Source of the DNA: Deltaproteobacteria bacterium
Lineage (GTDB): Bacteria; Desulfobacterota; Desulfobacteria; Desulfobacterales; SURF-7
DNA: 19,101 bases
Assembly (NCBI GenBank): GCA_019307665.1
Contig: JAFDJC010000012.1
Location: 1 to 19,101 of the forward strand
Direction of reading: 5' to 3'
Below, piece by piece: positions 1 through 9,425 of the stretch. A model generated the notes under the pieces. The model searched no databases, was not told the DNA's origin, and saw only the letters and a program-made list of their open reading frames with translations. The position numbers and the translations under genes were made by a program. How positions within the stretch are numbered: the stretch's first letter is position 1; each line of letters begins with the position of its first letter.

Positions 1-1055
1 ACCTGTATTGTGTCCATGTCCACAGCAATCGCATAATCAACATTCTTGCCTGCTGCATCAGGGTCGTCATTGCTGTCAACAACAAACATTCCATGGATGC
101 CGATATCATGCTTGTGAAGGTTTTCGACACACTGCCTTACCGCATCCACATTGTGAGCTTTCCCATATTTTTTCAATGTTTCCGGGTTTACGGATTCAAC
201 GCCGACATACATAATTCTGCAACGTGTTTCCTGCATCAATTCGAGAAGTTCTTTGTCCGAAGCTGCATTGACACACATCTGACCGGACCATCGTAAGGGA
301 ACCGCATCCTGTTTGATCATTTCTCGAAGAAGAGCCTTTGTACGCACAGGATTTGCGCAGAAATTGTCGTCACCAAAACAGACACTTTTGTGTTGAACCG
401 GACGAAGTTCATCGATGACCTGTTCATAACTTTTAAACCGATATTTTCTTCCGAAAAGAGCTGTAACACTGCAAAATGAACAGTCATGGGGACAACCCCG
501 GGACGTTACAATAATCGGAGGGATCGTATCTTTTGATACTTGTGGTGAAAGCAAAAAATCAGGTGACGGAAGAGACGTGTAGTCCACAGATTCGGTTTTG
601 CCCCCTTGCTGAAAGGAACCGTCGGCTTTTCTGTAAGCGACTCCCTTCATTCCGTTTGGCGACTCTTTTTTTTTGATAATTTTTATTAGGGCAGGGAGTA
701 CGTCATCCCCTTCACCTATAACAACATAGTCACAGTGATCCAGCGCCTCATTCGGCATAAACGTCACATGAGGCCCCCCCATAATTACCGTTGTCCCATT
801 TTCCCGGAGATAATCGGATAGTGCATAAGCATCTGCTATTGTACTGGACAGTGAGCCGACTCCAACAATGTCATACTCAATAAGTTTTTTACGTTCGTCG
901 TCGGATATGGGTTTGATCCATACATCACAATGGTATCCGAGGTTCTTAAGAATTGCTCCGAGTGTCGCAATCCCTACGCGTGGAAGGTATGTTCTGCTAT
1001 AGACATGTGTCAAGTCGGAAACAGCTTCTACAAGGGCTATTCTCAATTGTTTCAT
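1..1055 (-). CDS. B12-binding-type radical SAM protein (partial, 3' end cut by window edge)
   Basis: The frame opens with ATG at 1055 on the minus strand and stays open for about 351 codons to the window edge, so the C-terminus is missing. An N-terminal Rossmann-like cobalamin-binding type region covers roughly residues 1-130, with MGGPH at 92-96 and GEGD at 114-117, both typical of this superfamily. The radical SAM motif CxxxCxxC follows as C188, C192 and C195 (GCPHDCSFC), binding the [4Fe-4S] cluster that cleaves S-adenosylmethionine. The classical DxHxxG cobalamin-ligand motif is not evident, so any B12 would be bound without the histidine ligand. Family members carry out difficult methylations, ring closures and rearrangements in lipid, cofactor or natural-product pathways; the substrate here is unknown. 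A glycosyltransferase gene lies 121 bases upstream on the same strand, so the two may be co-transcribed and act on one lipid or glycan. Family is secure, function is not. Confidence 0.88.
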   Translation of the reverse strand, partial: MKQLRIALVEAVSDLTHVYSRTYLPRVGIATLGAILKNLGYHCDVWIKPISDDERKKLIEYDIVGVGSLSSTIADAYALSDYLRENGTTVIMGGPHVTFMPNEALDHCDYVVIGEGDDVLPALIKIIKKKESPNGMKGVAYRKADGSFQQGGKTESVDYTSLPSPDFLLSPQVSKDTIPPIIVTSRGCPHDCSFCSVTALFGRKYRFKSYEQVIDELRPVQHKSVCFGDDNFCANPVRTKALLREMIKQDAVPLRWSGQMCVNAASDKELLELMQETRCRIMYVGVESVNPETLKKYGKAHNVDAVRQCVENLHKHDIGIHGMFVVDSNDDPDAAGKNVDYAIAVDMDTIQ

Positions 1056-1176
1056 TAATTTGTTCCTTCGCGACTAAAAAAGTGCTAAATCTTTACTCGA
1101 TCAAATGGAAGCTTCTTTTCATACCTTACACTTAAAAACAAGTGCATTATTCGCTGATTCTCTGCTGTGATATTTA

Positions 1177-1923
1177 CTATTGTGGAAAAAGCCCGGATGC
1201 CAAAAGCCCTGTTTTTGCCATTCTGAATTTTAAGGCCGTGGCAAGGCACCCCAAACCATATTTGATACTTCGGACCAGGTTAATGGAAGACGCCTCTGGA
1301 AAATATTTCGTGGGGCAGCTGACTTCTGCAATGATATAGCCGAACCAGATAATCTGCGCAAGCATCTGGTTATCAAACACAAAGTCATCGGAGTTGACTT
1401 CAAGCGGCAGCTGTTTCAGTAAATTCCTGGAAAAAGCCCGATAGCCGGTGTGATATTCGGAAAGCTTTGCCTTTAAGAGCAGATTTTCTGAGAGAGTTAG
1501 AAAACGATTGGCAACATACTTCCAAATCGGCATACCGCCTTTTAGTGCATGACCCCCAAGAATTCTTGAACCCAACACACATTCATAAAGGCCATTTCCG
1601 ATCATGGAAGCCATTGCGGGAATCAATTTAGGTGTATACTGATAGTCCGGGTGGACCATTATGACGATATCGCCGTCATGTTCGAGGGCTATTTTATAAC
1701 ATGATTTCTGGTTCCCACCGTACCCGAGATTAACAGAATGTTGATGAACGACAGTATTGGGAAGTTTTTCGGCAATAGATACGGTTTGGTCACTGCTTCT
1801 GTCATCCACGACGATCACCAGATCGACAATTCCTTGAGCCATGACCTCGTCGTATGTTTTTTTAAGCGTCTGCGCCGCATTATATGCAGGCATTACCACT
1901 ATAACTTTTTGGTTGTTATACAT
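1177..1923 (-). CDS. family 2 glycosyltransferase, polyprenyl-phosphate-sugar synthase-like
   Basis: This 248-residue GT-A fold glycosyltransferase starts with VIVVMPAYNAAQTL, the usual nucleotide-sugar binding beginning of GT2. The acidic cluster VVDDRSSD (about residues 38-45) and HPDYQY (about 90-95) fit the metal and sugar-nucleotide site, and GYRAFS lies in the acceptor half. No membrane segment is evident at the C-terminus, so it resembles the short soluble DPM1-like group (cd04179 type), which transfers a sugar from a nucleotide donor to a polyprenyl phosphate or other lipid acceptor. The start is supported by AAAGGAG a few bases before the ATG. The next gene on the strand is a B12-type radical SAM protein. 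Donor and acceptor cannot be named from sequence. Confidence 0.9.
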   Translation of the reverse strand: MYNNQKVIVVMPAYNAAQTLKKTYDEVMAQGIVDLVIVVDDRSSDQTVSIAEKLPNTVVHQHSVNLGYGGNQKSCYKIALEHDGDIVIMVHPDYQYTPKLIPAMASMIGNGLYECVLGSRILGGHALKGGMPIWKYVANRFLTLSENLLLKAKLSEYHTGYRAFSRNLLKQLPLEVNSDDFVFDNQMLAQIIWFGYIIAEVSCPTKYFPEASSINLVRSIKYGLGCLATALKFRMAKTGLLASGLFPQ

Positions 1924-2114
1924 ATTTCTCCTTTAAAATACTGTGTCCGGCAATCCATATTTAAGAGTTTGTACCAGAACCTATATTTTTTTTCAAGACT
2001 GCTTAATCTCACAATATGATCTTTCTGGTCGCCACATATAACATTAGGGTCTTGACTAAACAGGCCGTAACCATGGTAAAAGTATGGAGCTAAGAATATT
2101 TCAGGGTTTGAGGA

Positions 2115-3641
2115 ATGAATTTATTAAAAACAGTGAAGTTATCACAATTCAAAAATTCAATAAAACTGAAGACAGCTGTTTCTCTCGGTGTTATAGGCAT
2201 GGCCCTGCTTTTTGTCATGTCCTGCAATCTGTTCAAGCCTGACTCTAAAGCTCAACCGGAAAAAATACTCCCCAAAACTTTTTCTTTATATTCCGGTGAA
2301 GCTGATCATTCACAGCAATGGTGGAAAAGTTTCAACGATGCAGAACTAAATGCCCTGGTGGATGCGGCCTTGTCAGACAGTTTCTCATTAAAAGCTGCAT
2401 GGGCGCGTTTGAATCAGGCCAGAGCGCTGTCAGTGCAGGCTGGTGCAGGCCGTTATCCGGATCTTACCGGAACAGCAACGGCTTTTACCGGAAGACAGAA
2501 GATCTCGGCTAATTCATCTGAGACAAACCGAATTGAAGAGTACGGCATGGGGTTGGTCAGCAGCTATGAATTGGATCTTTGGGGGCGAGTCCGGTCACAA
2601 CATAAATCAGTCATGCTTCAGGCCGTTGCATCAAGGGAAGATCTTAATACAGCAGCGATAACATTAGCAGCCGAAGTGGCAAACAGATGGATTGCAATTA
2701 TTGCCCAGCGGATGCAAAAACAATTGCTGACAGAACAGCTGCGAATAAATGAAACTCTTTTAGAGCTGGTGGAACTCAGGTTCCGTAAAGCCATGGTCTC
2801 TGCATTGGATGTCTATCAGCAAAAACAGGTAGTTCAGAAAAAAAAAGCAGAAATACCACTGGTAGAGGAACAGGAACAATTGCTGCAGCATGAACTTGCT
2901 GTTCTTCTGGGTAGGCCGCCCCGGGCCACATTGAAAATTAATCGCATCAAGCTTCCGAAACCGTCACCTTTACCCCCCACCGGGCTTCCCGCTGATCTGC
3001 TTTCAGCCCGTCCCGATATCCGAGCTGCATGGTCGCGTTTAAATGCATCTGATTGGCAAATTGCAGCTGCAAGAGCTAACCGCATGCCGGCACTCAGCCT
3101 GACGGCACAGGCACGTTACGTGGGAGGAGATATTGATATTTTATTTGATCAATGGCTGATGAGTTTGGCTGCCAATCTCACGGCACCGATTCTGGACGGA
3201 GGGCGGCGTGCAGCAGAGGTTGACCGAACCAGGGCTGTGGCAGACGAAAATTTAGCCCTGTATTATAATAAGGTTTTGACGGCCATCAAGGAAGTGGAAG
3301 ACGCCCTGGTCAGCGAGGCTAAAAAAAAAGAGCATTTAGAAGGTCTCCAAAAGGCCACAGCCACAGCAGGCCTTGCGCTGGAAGAAGCTGAAATTCGTTA
3401 CAGCAACGGCATTACTGACTATTTGCCTGTATTGACCCAGTTAACAATTGTGCAGGGACTTGAAAGAGATCTGATTCAAAGGCAAGCCGGCATTCTAAAT
3501 GCCCGCATTCAACTATATCGGGCTATAGGCGGAACGTGGACAGAGGATCTAAAGCCAACTCTTGCAGGTGATAAAAAACCAGATCTTGCAGGTAATAAAA
3601 AAAATGATGCCGGGCAGTCGGACAAATTGCCGGAGGATTGA
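2115..3641 (+). CDS. RND efflux outer-membrane factor lipoprotein (NodT/OprM family)
   Basis: A 508-residue TolC-like channel subunit, the outer-membrane exit duct of the tripartite pump encoded by this and the next two genes. Residues 17-37 form a lipoprotein signal, a basic stretch then a hydrophobic core ending in LLFVMSC, with Cys37 as the likely lipidated residue. The mature protein begins with the usual QWWKSFNDAELNALVDAAL stretch and has two related halves, each with long helical regions (ARLNQARAL near 95-103; SARPDIRAAWSRLNASDW near 297-314), as in the OEP repeat. The C-terminal tail carries an eight-residue tandem repeat (LAGDKKPD, LAGNKKND), unlike the family core. GAGG just before the ATG is a weak ribosome-binding site. 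The next start lies two bases past this stop, indicating translational coupling. The exported compound is unknown. Confidence 0.92.
   Translation: MNLLKTVKLSQFKNSIKLKTAVSLGVIGMALLFVMSCNLFKPDSKAQPEKILPKTFSLYSGEADHSQQWWKSFNDAELNALVDAALSDSFSLKAAWARLNQARALSVQAGAGRYPDLTGTATAFTGRQKISANSSETNRIEEYGMGLVSSYELDLWGRVRSQHKSVMLQAVASREDLNTAAITLAAEVANRWIAIIAQRMQKQLLTEQLRINETLLELVELRFRKAMVSALDVYQQKQVVQKKKAEIPLVEEQEQLLQHELAVLLGRPPRATLKINRIKLPKPSPLPPTGLPADLLSARPDIRAAWSRLNASDWQIAAARANRMPALSLTAQARYVGGDIDILFDQWLMSLAANLTAPILDGGRRAAEVDRTRAVADENLALYYNKVLTAIKEVEDALVSEAKKKEHLEGLQKATATAGLALEEAEIRYSNGITDYLPVLTQLTIVQGLERDLIQRQAGILNARIQLYRAIGGTWTEDLKPTLAGDKKPDLAGNKKNDAGQSDKLPED
3561..3608 (+). repeat. two-copy 24-bp tandem repeat inside the outer-membrane factor tail
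   Basis: Two adjacent 24-base units, each beginning CTTGCAGGTRATAAAAAA, encode LAGDKKPD and LAGNKKND near the C-terminus. The unit length is a multiple of three, so copy-number change keeps the reading frame. The encoded stretch is polar and lies beyond the conserved OEP core, where variation is tolerated. Confidence 0.8.
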
Positions 3642-3643
3642 AA

Positions 3644-4948
3644 ATGACCGATAAAATTGAAAAAAATCCAAAATACTCAGAGGGGCGGTCATCCATAGGA
3701 TGGCGGAATCGGATGACGCGCCTGGCAATCGCTTGTGCGATCATTGTTTTTGGTATTGCCGTGGCAGTATACCTGAAAAAATCAGCGCCCAAGGCACCTA
3801 AACGGCCGCCGGATAAACAGGTCACAATAGTTGAAACCCTTGTCCTGCAACCCACCCGTTACACAGTGTTTGTCAATGCAATGGGAACTGTTTTCCCGGC
3901 ACACCGAGTTGTTCTTAAATCCAGGGCCGGCGGACAAATTTTGTCTGTCCATCCGGAGTTTGTAGAAGGCGGACTTTTAAAAAAAGGTGCTGAAACCATC
4001 CAGCTTGATGACACTGACTATAAGCTGATTCTTGCCCAAAGAAAAAGTAATGTAGTCAACAGCCAGTACGCACTGAAACTGGAAATAGGACGACAGGATG
4101 TGGCAAAGCGGGAATGGAAGCTGTTGAAAGACAATATAACACGATCGGAATCCGAGTCAGAGTTGGCACTCAGAAAGCCGCATCTGGACAAAGCAAAGGC
4201 CGACTTGGCAGCAGCTGAGGCCACAGTGGAAAAGGCGGTTTTAGATTTGAACCGGACCAGGATCATTTCACCGCTTAACGCTATTGTTCGATCCAGATCA
4301 GTGAATATCGGGTCCCAGGTTTTGCCCCATGAACCATTGGCAGAGCTGGTGGGGACTGATATTTATTGGGTAAAAGCATCCATTCCCGTGGATCGGCTTG
4401 AATGGATACAGATCCCTAAATTTGCAGATGAAAAGGGCGCCCACACAAAAATTTATTATGCGCGCGGCCGGACTATATCCGGCACAGTTAGCCGTCTAAC
4501 GGGAGATGTCGGCGCTGAAGAACGCATGGCCAAAATTTTAGTTGAAGTTCGAGATCCACTTCATCTTTGTGGAGACCAAGGCGACAAACTGCCGCTTTTA
4601 ATCGGCGAGTATGTTCGCCTGGAAATCGAAGGGCGAACACTGGAAAATGTTTTTATAATACCGCGTACAGCCCTGCGTGACAACGATGCAATCTGGCTGG
4701 CTGCATCTGATACGACATCGGGTATGACACTGGATATCCGCAAGGTTACGCCGATATGGAAGGACTCAATGACAGTGGTGCTTCAGAACGGACTCAACAG
4801 CGGCGATCAGCTCATTGTTTCGGATTTACCCGCTCCTGTAACAGGAATGAAAATTCGGCTGGAATCATCTCCGTCATCTGTAAAAAAGCCGGGTATAAAA
4901 AACCCGATTGTAAAAAGTCAGAACATGAATAAATCAGGCAAAGAGTAA
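3644..4948 (+). CDS. RND efflux periplasmic adaptor subunit (membrane fusion protein, HlyD/AcrA type)
   Basis: A 434-residue adaptor that links the inner-membrane RND pump to the outer-membrane factor. An N-terminal membrane anchor spans about residues 25-44, with no lipobox. A first beta-barrel/lipoyl half follows (TVFPAHRVVLKSRAGGQILSV is the typical biotinyl-lipoyl entry), then a coiled hairpin of about 90 residues rich in Ala, Glu and Lys, then the second lipoyl half (ISPLNAIVRSRSVNIGSQV) and beta-barrel domains. The frame also allows a TTG at 3638, but GGAGG at 3632-3636 is only one base from it and seven bases from the ATG at 3644, so I choose the ATG. The start lies two bases after the outer-membrane factor stop. 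The permease gene follows after 11 bases, so the three genes form one operon. Confidence 0.92.
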   Translation: MTDKIEKNPKYSEGRSSIGWRNRMTRLAIACAIIVFGIAVAVYLKKSAPKAPKRPPDKQVTIVETLVLQPTRYTVFVNAMGTVFPAHRVVLKSRAGGQILSVHPEFVEGGLLKKGAETIQLDDTDYKLILAQRKSNVVNSQYALKLEIGRQDVAKREWKLLKDNITRSESESELALRKPHLDKAKADLAAAEATVEKAVLDLNRTRIISPLNAIVRSRSVNIGSQVLPHEPLAELVGTDIYWVKASIPVDRLEWIQIPKFADEKGAHTKIYYARGRTISGTVSRLTGDVGAEERMAKILVEVRDPLHLCGDQGDKLPLLIGEYVRLEIEGRTLENVFIIPRTALRDNDAIWLAASDTTSGMTLDIRKVTPIWKDSMTVVLQNGLNSGDQLIVSDLPAPVTGMKIRLESSPSSVKKPGIKNPIVKSQNMNKSGKE

Positions 4949-4959
4949 CAAACAAAACA

Positions 4960-7900
4960 ATGGATAATACCGAAAATTCAACATCACCTGCCCGAGGGCC
5001 GATTCGCTGGATGGCCGGACATTCAGTCACCGCCAATCTCCTTATGCTGCTGCTCCTGGTAGGTGGTTTCTTTTGGAGCAGACATATAAAACAGGAAGTC
5101 TTTCCTGATTTTGAGCTCGATATTGTCACCATTACCGTTCCCTATCCCGGAGCCAGTCCCCAGGAAGTTGAACAGGGAATTCTGCTGGCTGCAGAAAGGG
5201 CGTTAGAAGATCTGGATGGAATAGAAAAAGTGACTTCCATGGCTAGGGAAGGCGCCGGCATCATTTACGTCGAGATGATTGAGGGTGAAGATATTCAAAG
5301 GCTGTCCCAGGATATCGAGTCAGAGTTAAACCGTATATCTTCTTTTCCGGATGAAGCTGAAGATCCGAAAGTAAGTATTTTTTCCCGAAAGCGCTATGTA
5401 GTTTCGCTCGCTCTTTATGGCGATCAAAGCGAACATGTGCTGCGTGAATACGCCGAAATTATAAGAGAGCGCCTTTTGCGGGACCCGAAAATTACACAGG
5501 TGGAGCTTAGCGCTGTAAGAGATTTTGAAATCAGTATCAACATACCCCAAAATACTCTGCGCGCCTATAATCTCACGCTGGACGAAGTGGCCCAGCGGAT
5601 TAGGCAATCCAGCGTGGAAGTGCCCGGTGGAGCCATTAAAACACCCGGCGGCGATGTACTGGTAAGAATGAAGGAGAGACGAAACAACGTTCGGGAATTC
5701 GGTCAAATTCCCGTCATTACCTCCAAAGAAGGCAGTCAGGTTTTTTTAGAGGAGATTGCCGATATCAGAGACGGCTTTGAAGAAACTGATTATCTGGCGA
5801 CTTACAACGGAAAAAATGCCGTGTTCATTGAAGTTTACCGTATAGGAGACCAGACTCCCATTTCAGTCTCTGACAGTGTCAAGCGTGTTGCCGAGGAAAT
5901 AAAAAAAACCTTGCCGCCGGGTCTGTATGTAGATTTGCGTAACGACCGTTCCGAAATCTATCGGCAACGGCTGGATTTGATGCTGAGAAACGGCTTCATC
6001 GGCCTTTGCCTTGTATTTATTCTGCTGGCCATGTTTCTTGAAGTCCGACTGGCTTTCTGGGTGAGCCTGGGTATCCCGATATCGTTTCTTGGGTCCCTGC
6101 TCTTTTTGTCACCAATGGGTGTCAGCATTAACATGGTTTCCATGTTTGCCTTTATTGTTACGCTTGGTATTGTGGTGGACGATGCCATTGTCGTGGGAGA
6201 AAATGTTTATCACAATCGCCAAAGAGGCCTCTCCTGGTTTAAGGCCTCGGTGAAAGGCACTCGTGAAATCAGCATGCCCATTGTTTTCAGTGTGCTGACC
6301 AATATGGTAGCCTTTGTTCCCATGTTTTTTGTATCCGGCTTCATGGGAAAGGTATTCAAGCAGATACCGATAGTGGTTATCAGCGTTTTTACAATATCTT
6401 TGATTGAAAGTATTTTTATCCTTCCCGCCCATCTTGGGCATCAAAAAACAGGCCGAAATTTCCGGCTGTTTGACAAACTGCAGGCGTATCAGCAACGTTT
6501 CAGCCAGGCATTTCTAAAAGCAGTGGATCGCTACTACAGACCTTTGCTGAGATTGATTCTTCACTGGCGTTATGTGTCACTGGGAATCGGTATTGCCATA
6601 CTCATCATCACTATCGGATATATCAAAAGTGGGCGACTGGGGTTCGAACTCTTCCCCAAAATAGAGTCCGATTATGCCAAAGTGACCGCCACCCTGCCCT
6701 ATGGGACTGCCTTTGCCAAAACCAAAAAGGTCCAACAAAAGTTGGTGCGAGAAGCTCAGGAAATCGCAAATGCCAATGGTGGTGACAATCTGGTTGAAGG
6801 CATTTATGCCAAAATCAATGATAACGTGGCTTCCATAAGGGTTTATTTAAAGCCTCCTGAAATTCGAACCCTTTCCACTTCAGCCTTTACTGATAAGTGG
6901 CGTCATCGGGTTGGCATAATCCCGGGATTGGAATCATTACGATTTGAGTCGGATGCAGGCGGACCCGGAAGAGGAAGCGCCATCTCCATCGAACTTAGCC
7001 ATCAAGATATGGGAGTGCTCCAAAAGGCCAGTGCGGAGCTTGCAGATGCCTTTAAATTTTTTCCAAATGTCGAAGATGTTGATGATGGCTTTGCGCCGGG
7101 AAAACAGCAAATCGATTTCCAGGTAAAACCTGAAGCCGTGAGCCTTGGGCTGAATGCCCTGGGAATCGCGAGGCAAGTGCGCCACGCATTTTATGGCGTC
7201 GAGGCCCTGCAGCAGCAGCGTGGTCGCCATGAAATAAAGGTCATGGTTCGACTTCCAAAAAAAGAGCGTGTCTCAGAATACAATTTAGAAGAAATGATCC
7301 TGCAAACACCCGCGGGGGGAGAAATACCATTAAGAAGTGCGGTATCAGTAAAGCGCGACAGGGCCTATACCAACATAAACCGCAGGGAAGGAAGAAGGAT
7401 TGTAACCGTTACATCGGATGTTCGTCCGCGAAGCAAGGCCGGCCAGGTTCTAAACTCCATCAAGGAAGAAACTCTTCCGGTATTGCTAAAGAAATATCCC
7501 GGCCTGGGATTCAGTCTTGAAGGGCGCCAGTCGGAGCAGCGAAAAAGTATGCAGAGTCTTTTTAAAGGCCTTGTGATTATACTGGTTGTAATTTATGCAA
7601 TGCTGGCCATTCCTTTGAACAGCTATGCCCAACCGGCGATCATCATGGCGGCAATCCCTTTCGGTATCGTGGGGGCTGTTGTCGGCCACATGATTATGGG
7701 CTACAGTCTCAGTGTTATCAGCATGTTTGGTGTATTGGCATTGACCGGCGTGGTGATCAATGACTCCCTGGTACTGATCGACAAGGCCAACCGGAAACGG
7801 CAAGACAACGAAACCCCATATACGGCCATCCTCGAAGCAGGATTGCTTCGCTTCAGACCTATCATGCTGACAACAGTGACCACATTTGGCGGCCTTTCGC

Positions 7901-8064
7901 CTATGATCTTTGAAACCTCCCGTCAAGCCAGGTTTTTAATTCCAATGGCGATATCGCTTGGCTTTGGTGTACTGTTTGCCACCTTTATTACGTTAGCATT
8001 GGTGCCTTCGATTTATCTTATCATCGAAGATCTAAAACAATTGTTTAAAGCAGACACTTCGTAA
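4960..8064 (+). CDS. RND efflux permease (AcrB/AcrD/AcrF superfamily)
   Basis: A 1034-residue proton-driven inner-membrane transporter with the usual two-fold layout: TM1 near 24-40, a large periplasmic loop to about 340, a TM2-6 bundle, TM7 near 546, a second large loop, and TM8-12 from about 870. The TM4 proton-relay aspartates are present as GIVVDDAIVV with D407 and D408, the same numbers as in E. coli AcrB. In TM10, where AcrB has Lys940, this protein reads VVINDSLVLID (Ile933-Asn934), so the relay lysine is missing. This is seen in several deltaproteobacterial-type RND branches and suggests a variant coupling network. There is no strong ribosome-binding site before the ATG, so coupling to the adaptor gene is likely. 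Drug, lipid and metabolite export all remain possible. The gene ends five bases from the convergent permease gene. Confidence 0.94.
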   Translation: MDNTENSTSPARGPIRWMAGHSVTANLLMLLLLVGGFFWSRHIKQEVFPDFELDIVTITVPYPGASPQEVEQGILLAAERALEDLDGIEKVTSMAREGAGIIYVEMIEGEDIQRLSQDIESELNRISSFPDEAEDPKVSIFSRKRYVVSLALYGDQSEHVLREYAEIIRERLLRDPKITQVELSAVRDFEISINIPQNTLRAYNLTLDEVAQRIRQSSVEVPGGAIKTPGGDVLVRMKERRNNVREFGQIPVITSKEGSQVFLEEIADIRDGFEETDYLATYNGKNAVFIEVYRIGDQTPISVSDSVKRVAEEIKKTLPPGLYVDLRNDRSEIYRQRLDLMLRNGFIGLCLVFILLAMFLEVRLAFWVSLGIPISFLGSLLFLSPMGVSINMVSMFAFIVTLGIVVDDAIVVGENVYHNRQRGLSWFKASVKGTREISMPIVFSVLTNMVAFVPMFFVSGFMGKVFKQIPIVVISVFTISLIESIFILPAHLGHQKTGRNFRLFDKLQAYQQRFSQAFLKAVDRYYRPLLRLILHWRYVSLGIGIAILIITIGYIKSGRLGFELFPKIESDYAKVTATLPYGTAFAKTKKVQQKLVREAQEIANANGGDNLVEGIYAKINDNVASIRVYLKPPEIRTLSTSAFTDKWRHRVGIIPGLESLRFESDAGGPGRGSAISIELSHQDMGVLQKASAELADAFKFFPNVEDVDDGFAPGKQQIDFQVKPEAVSLGLNALGIARQVRHAFYGVEALQQQRGRHEIKVMVRLPKKERVSEYNLEEMILQTPAGGEIPLRSAVSVKRDRAYTNINRREGRRIVTVTSDVRPRSKAGQVLNSIKEETLPVLLKKYPGLGFSLEGRQSEQRKSMQSLFKGLVIILVVIYAMLAIPLNSYAQPAIIMAAIPFGIVGAVVGHMIMGYSLSVISMFGVLALTGVVINDSLVLIDKANRKRQDNETPYTAILEAGLLRFRPIMLTTVTTFGGLSPMIFETSRQARFLIPMAISLGFGVLFATFITLALVPSIYLIIEDLKQLFKADTS

Positions 8065-8069
8065 TAGTA

Positions 8070-9407
8070 TTATTCCTTTTCAAAAAAATCCAAGTTGCCG
8101 GATATTTTGTTTAATACTTCTTTTTTTGTAATCGAATAAATAAATACCGCCACAATAATACCGAAAAAAACCAGGGATGCTTTTTTGATTGCAATTGTAA
8201 AGAAAATAAAAATTAGAGAATTAAACATGATGACAAGCCAGCAGACAATTTTTAGTGTTTTTGGAGATACCTTTATTAATGATTTTGCAAACAGGTCCGG
8301 ATATCTGTCAGGAAACAGAAGGCCGGAAATAGCCACAACTGTGATAGCCATTATCAACCCGAGATTCAACATGGACCCGAAAAACATCAGGTCGGAAATG
8401 ACAACCAGGGATATGGCGCTGATAATAAACGGTATGGTCAATGCCCAGTGAGGAGTTCCCCACTTACTGTTAACCTTTCCGAGCCATGACGGCAAAATTC
8501 CTTCAGAGGAAACAATCATCAGTCCACGGGAAATAACTGAATAAATCACATTTATTGTAGTAGCACATGCAACCAATGCGCCGCACACAATAAAATATGC
8601 CAGCATCCGGGCACCCATGAAATTTTCCGCAACCGCAATAAGAGACTTTCCTTCAAGTTCTTTCCAGTTTAATACTCCCACGGTTATAGAAAGAATAAGC
8701 AGGTAAAACACAACAACAATGATCATTCCCGTTAAAAGTGCTTTTGGAAAAACTTTATTGGCCTGTATCACTTCTCCCCCCAGGTCAACCACAAAAAAGC
8801 CTCCGGCACAAAACGTATACAAAAGGCCTGAAGCAGCTATCAAGCCTCCAAAACCTTTCGGAAATGGTTCGTTAAAGTTTGCAACCTTTATCTCGCCGAT
8901 ACCCATAATAATATACAGTACGAGGGCCGACATGAGCAGAAAAAAAAGTACAATTTGTATCCTTGCGGTCTGTTGAACGCCTACAAGATTAATAAGATAG
9001 AAAAATGCCAGCACCAGAATGCCTGAAACCAATGGGTCAATGGATACAATTTTTGCAAGATATTTTCCGACTGCCAGGGCAAATAAAGGCTGAGCTCCAA
9101 TGGCAATGCAAATCGCAAGTGTCAGCATTGAGATTACTGCTATCCTGGGGCTTACCATCTGGGCATATCTGTACGTAGCACTGGTTGTGGGAATTGCAGA
9201 AGTCAACACACTGTACGGGAGTAATGCCAGAAGAGCAGGTATGGATGATATCAGCATGGCCAGTGGAAGGGACGGCCCTGTTAAACCTGCGGCTTTACTG
9301 GTCAGGGCAAAAAGAGCTCCTCCAATATTAAGACCCACACACATGGCCAAAAGCCCTACAAATCCAATTCGTTTTTTCAGCTTATTTTCATCATTTCCGG
9401 AAATCAT
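8070..9407 (-). CDS. APC-superfamily amino acid/amine permease
   Basis: A 445-residue integral membrane protein with about 12 hydrophobic segments and the APC signature at the N-terminus: GFVGLLAMCVGLNIGGALFALTS. The unwound TM1 glycine-rich motif there contacts the amine and carboxylate of the substrate in this superfamily. TM6 carries LLYTFCAGGFFVVDLGGEV. AAGGGGGT lies just before the ATG. The start is 18 bases past the stop of the GRE activase gene on the same strand, so this is the third gene of the operon and probably imports the GRE substrate or exports its product. By family, amino acids, polyamines and related zwitterions are likely cargo. This is notable because characterised isethionate lyase loci usually carry TRAP-type or other organic-anion transporters. 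Substrate is inferred only. Confidence 0.88.
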   Translation of the reverse strand: MISGNDENKLKKRIGFVGLLAMCVGLNIGGALFALTSKAAGLTGPSLPLAMLISSIPALLALLPYSVLTSAIPTTSATYRYAQMVSPRIAVISMLTLAICIAIGAQPLFALAVGKYLAKIVSIDPLVSGILVLAFFYLINLVGVQQTARIQIVLFFLLMSALVLYIIMGIGEIKVANFNEPFPKGFGGLIAASGLLYTFCAGGFFVVDLGGEVIQANKVFPKALLTGMIIVVVFYLLILSITVGVLNWKELEGKSLIAVAENFMGARMLAYFIVCGALVACATTINVIYSVISRGLMIVSSEGILPSWLGKVNSKWGTPHWALTIPFIISAISLVVISDLMFFGSMLNLGLIMAITVVAISGLLFPDRYPDLFAKSLIKVSPKTLKIVCWLVIMFNSLIFIFFTIAIKKASLVFFGIIVAVFIYSITKKEVLNKISGNLDFFEKE

Positions 9408-9425
9408 GCCTACCCCCTTTTTATT

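Noticed and set aside
2042..2114. A promoter for the RND operon starting at TTGACT near 2053
   Set aside because: The only -10-like sequence (TAAAAG) is 19 bases away and poor, so the match is not better than chance in AT-rich DNA.
3638..3643. TTG at 3638 as the start of the adaptor protein
   Set aside because: GGAGG ends only one base before it, while the ATG at 3644 has normal seven-base spacing.
8065..8069. A bidirectional terminator between the RND permease and the convergent APC permease
   Set aside because: The genes are five bases apart, and no inverted repeat with a flanking T-run was found across the junction.
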